A stretch of DNA of 64,000 bases from NCBI RefSeq assembly GCF_011022235.1, contig NZ_JAAIYP010000001.1, positions 20,296 through 84,295 of the forward strand, read 5' to 3'. Of this stretch, positions 62,208 through 64,000 are shown piece by piece. The notes beneath the pieces were generated by a model, which was not told the DNA's origin, ran no database searches, and saw only the letters and a list, made by a program, of their open reading frames with translations. The stretch is from Magnetospirillum aberrantis SpK. Its GTDB lineage: Bacteria > Pseudomonadota > Alphaproteobacteria > Rhodospirillales > Magnetospirillaceae. Made by a program: the position numbers and the translations under genes. Position 1 is the stretch's first letter, and every line of letters begins with the position of its first letter.

Positions 62208-63953
62208 ATGCTGACTTCGCTGATCCGCTGGTTGCGCAACCACCTGCGCCGCCCCGAATCCCCCATGCCGTTGGGCACGCCGATGTCGCCCACCGACGCC
62301 GTGGCGGAACGGTCCAGCCGCGCCGCGACCGAGGCTCTGTTCGCCGCGACCCCGGCCTGTGCCGCCATCGCCACGGCGTTCGTGCGCTTCGTCGGCGGCG
62401 ATCCCGAAGGGGCTCGGGTCATCCGCAAGTCGCTGCATATCGCGTTCGAGGACCGGTTGCGGGCTCTCGCCCTGTCCGCCGATCCCCCGGAACGCAACGG
62501 CTTCGGCCCGCTCGGCGAACTCACGCTGGGATGGCCGCTGGACCGGGCGGCGGCCAAGGTTCTGGACCTGGCACCGCCGCCGCCGCGCCGGGACCTGCAT
62601 TTCATGGCGCTGGGCGGCGCCTTGTCGCAAGGGGCCTTGTTGATCCGCGAAGCGGTGGCCGCCCTGTTCCAGCCGGGTCGTCCGTCACCCGTCCGGCGGC
62701 GTTTCCCCGTCGCCAGCCCCAATGTCGGCAACGACGAATATTGGGCCGCCATCCTGGCTCCGGTGCGGGCGAAGACACGACCGCAGGACGACATCTTGCT
62801 GCTGGTCAATGACCAAGTCCGTTGCAGCGATGCCGGGCCGGGCACCATCGCCATCGATCCCAAACGTTTGCCGGTCCGCCGTTGGCGATGGCTTTGGCTG
62901 GTGGTGCTGCCGGCGTTGCGTTTGGTCGGCGCGGTCGGGTGGCGCGTGCTCGCCGCGCCGTTCCAGGGAGCCACCCTGGAAGCGGCGCGCGGGGCATTGT
63001 TCGAGGCGCGGCAGACCTTGCCGACCCTGCGGTTGCTGGAGAATTTCGAGGTCGGGAGCTATCTCGACTACAATGAGTATACTGCCACCCATATCGCCCG
63101 CGCCTGTGTGTTGCGGCGCGCGGGGGCACAGATGGTGCGCTGGCCCCATTGCGTGATGGACAATCCCGGTGCCGCCCAATCCTATCTGGGATACGACCTG
63201 TTCCTGTCCGGGGGCGTGGTCGAAAGCCGCGACCATTCCGCCTCGTGGTCGCCAACGCTGCGTGCCATGCCGGTCGGACTGGTCAGGAACGACCGGCGGC
63301 TGAACCAGGGCACGCGGGTCATTCCCGCCATCGAGAACCGGGTGGGGGCCCATCGTGCGGGCGGCGGACGGGTGGCCGCGTTCTTCGGCATGAGCCCGGT
63401 TCCCGGAATGGAGGTCCCCGTCGGGCAAAGCCTTGAAGCGGTCGCCCGCCTTCTGGAAGGGCAGCCGGACTGGCTGTTGGTCGTCAAGGCCAAGGGCGAC
63501 CGCTCGCTTCAGGTACTCGAAGGGCTGTTCCCGCGATGCCCGGCTTTCCAGCGGATGCAGGCGGCGGGCCAGGTACTGGTGGTGCCATACCACCAACGGG
63601 GCGAGGAAACCTGTGCCGCCGGCTGGCTTTGCGGCCAGATGGATTTCGGCGTCGGCTTCGGCTCGGTCCAGGCCGAAGCCCTGGTTTTTGGCCTTCCCAT
63701 GTTCTGTTACTATCCGGTCATGCAGGACACTCCGACGCAACACCTGTTGGCCGAACATGGTCTGCTGCACGATTCCATCGCCACTTTCGAGGCGGCGCTC
63801 CAGCGCTGGCTGGACGCGCCAGAAGCCTTTGACCTGCCCGTCCAGGCCTGTCGCGAGGCCTACGACCACTTCGCCGACGACACGGCGTTGGACAGGGTCG
63901 CCGATATCCTGTGGCCACGGACGCAAGGCCACCCGCGCGCCGATCAACCTTGA
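62208..63953 (+). CDS. Putative glycosyltransferase-like surface-glycan protein
   Basis: I do not recognise the family firmly. This 581-residue soluble protein starts MLTSLIRWLRNHLRR 13 bases after the previous stop. The C-terminal third has VGFGSVQAEALVFGLPMFCYYPV, a GT-B-like donor-binding pattern, and FFGMSPVPGM before it. A hydrophobic segment at about residues 225-250 (WRWLWLVVLPALRLVGAVGW) may touch the membrane. It probably takes part in glycan assembly. The last 47 bases of the window hold no gene. Confidence 0.6.
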   Translation: MLTSLIRWLRNHLRRPESPMPLGTPMSPTDAVAERSSRAATEALFAATPACAAIATAFVRFVGGDPEGARVIRKSLHIAFEDRLRALALSADPPERNGFGPLGELTLGWPLDRAAAKVLDLAPPPPRRDLHFMALGGALSQGALLIREAVAALFQPGRPSPVRRRFPVASPNVGNDEYWAAILAPVRAKTRPQDDILLLVNDQVRCSDAGPGTIAIDPKRLPVRRWRWLWLVVLPALRLVGAVGWRVLAAPFQGATLEAARGALFEARQTLPTLRLLENFEVGSYLDYNEYTATHIARACVLRRAGAQMVRWPHCVMDNPGAAQSYLGYDLFLSGGVVESRDHSASWSPTLRAMPVGLVRNDRRLNQGTRVIPAIENRVGAHRAGGGRVAAFFGMSPVPGMEVPVGQSLEAVARLLEGQPDWLLVVKAKGDRSLQVLEGLFPRCPAFQRMQAAGQVLVVPYHQRGEETCAAGWLCGQMDFGVGFGSVQAEALVFGLPMFCYYPVMQDTPTQHLLAEHGLLHDSIATFEAALQRWLDAPEAFDLPVQACREAYDHFADDTALDRVADILWPRTQGHPRADQP

Positions 63954-64000
63954 TCGGCGGACACTTGCCGCTTAATGTGCTGCCCGATGAAACCGGACGC

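Noticed and set aside
1..64000. Magnetosome, phage, toxin-antitoxin or defence genes, tRNA and rRNA
   Set aside because: Looked for because the genome seems Magnetospirillum-like and the locus is accessory; none could be supported.

Overview
The window is GC-rich DNA from a Gram-negative bacterium. The organism is most likely an alphaproteobacterium of the Rhodospirillales, perhaps Magnetospirillum-like. This rests on the very large NAD-dependent glutamate dehydrogenase, the ribA type with a degenerate N-terminal domain, the paired small porins with MKK(I/V)L signal peptides, frequent GTG starts and the strong GC bias. The genus is inference. No rRNA, tRNA, CRISPR, phage or transposase gene was recognised, and no magnetosome gene.

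Left part (1-17.1 kb), mostly core functions: the end of an OmpR/PhoB-type response regulator (-), ribA, an unknown Pro/Thr-rich protein, divergent yggS and thiE, two tandem porin paralogues (-) with matching terminators and a REP-like element between them, a DUF3576 lipoprotein, the tightly packed leuS-lptE-holA run, and the NAD-glutamate dehydrogenase.

Right part (17.1-64 kb), essentially one long surface-glycan locus. It starts with gmhA, then a SxtJ / DUF5989 / carbamoyltransferase / SGNH-hydrolase cassette. A long minus-strand block (21.4-33.5 kb) follows: FkbM methyltransferase, manC, glycosyltransferase, B12-type radical SAM protein, O-antigen ligase-like protein, wecB, sugar epimerase, WecA-like transferase and a two-domain dehydrogenase. 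After gmd comes a plus-strand nonulosonic-acid operon (neuA, neuB, GNAT, TIM-barrel protein, CBS-aminotransferase fusion). Next are an integral membrane glycosyltransferase, a polymerase-like protein, an unknown pair, and an acyl-carrier-protein module (ACP, MaoC-SDR fusion, FkbH-like protein, glycosyltransferase-like protein, C-methyltransferase). A flippase-like ABC exporter, a CBS-nucleotidyltransferase (PtmE-like) and legB lie on the minus strand. The window ends with a plus-strand amidination operon: HisH-like glutaminase, a HisF-like/N-acetyl-sugar amidotransferase fusion, two radical SAM/SPASM proteins and a second glycosyltransferase-like protein.

Read together, the right part probably makes, decorates, polymerises and exports a surface polysaccharide or protein glycan. 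It would contain a legionaminic- or pseudaminic-type nonulosonic acid plus GDP-mannose-derived sugars, carrying carbamoyl, acetamidino, methyl and ACP-derived acyl groups. The most unusual items are the HisF-amidotransferase fusion, the two CBS-fused sugar enzymes, the ACP acyl module, the two copies of a [49-residue membrane peptide + GT-C-like protein] pair, and a 132-bp MITE/REPIN-like element whose end supplies a stop codon.
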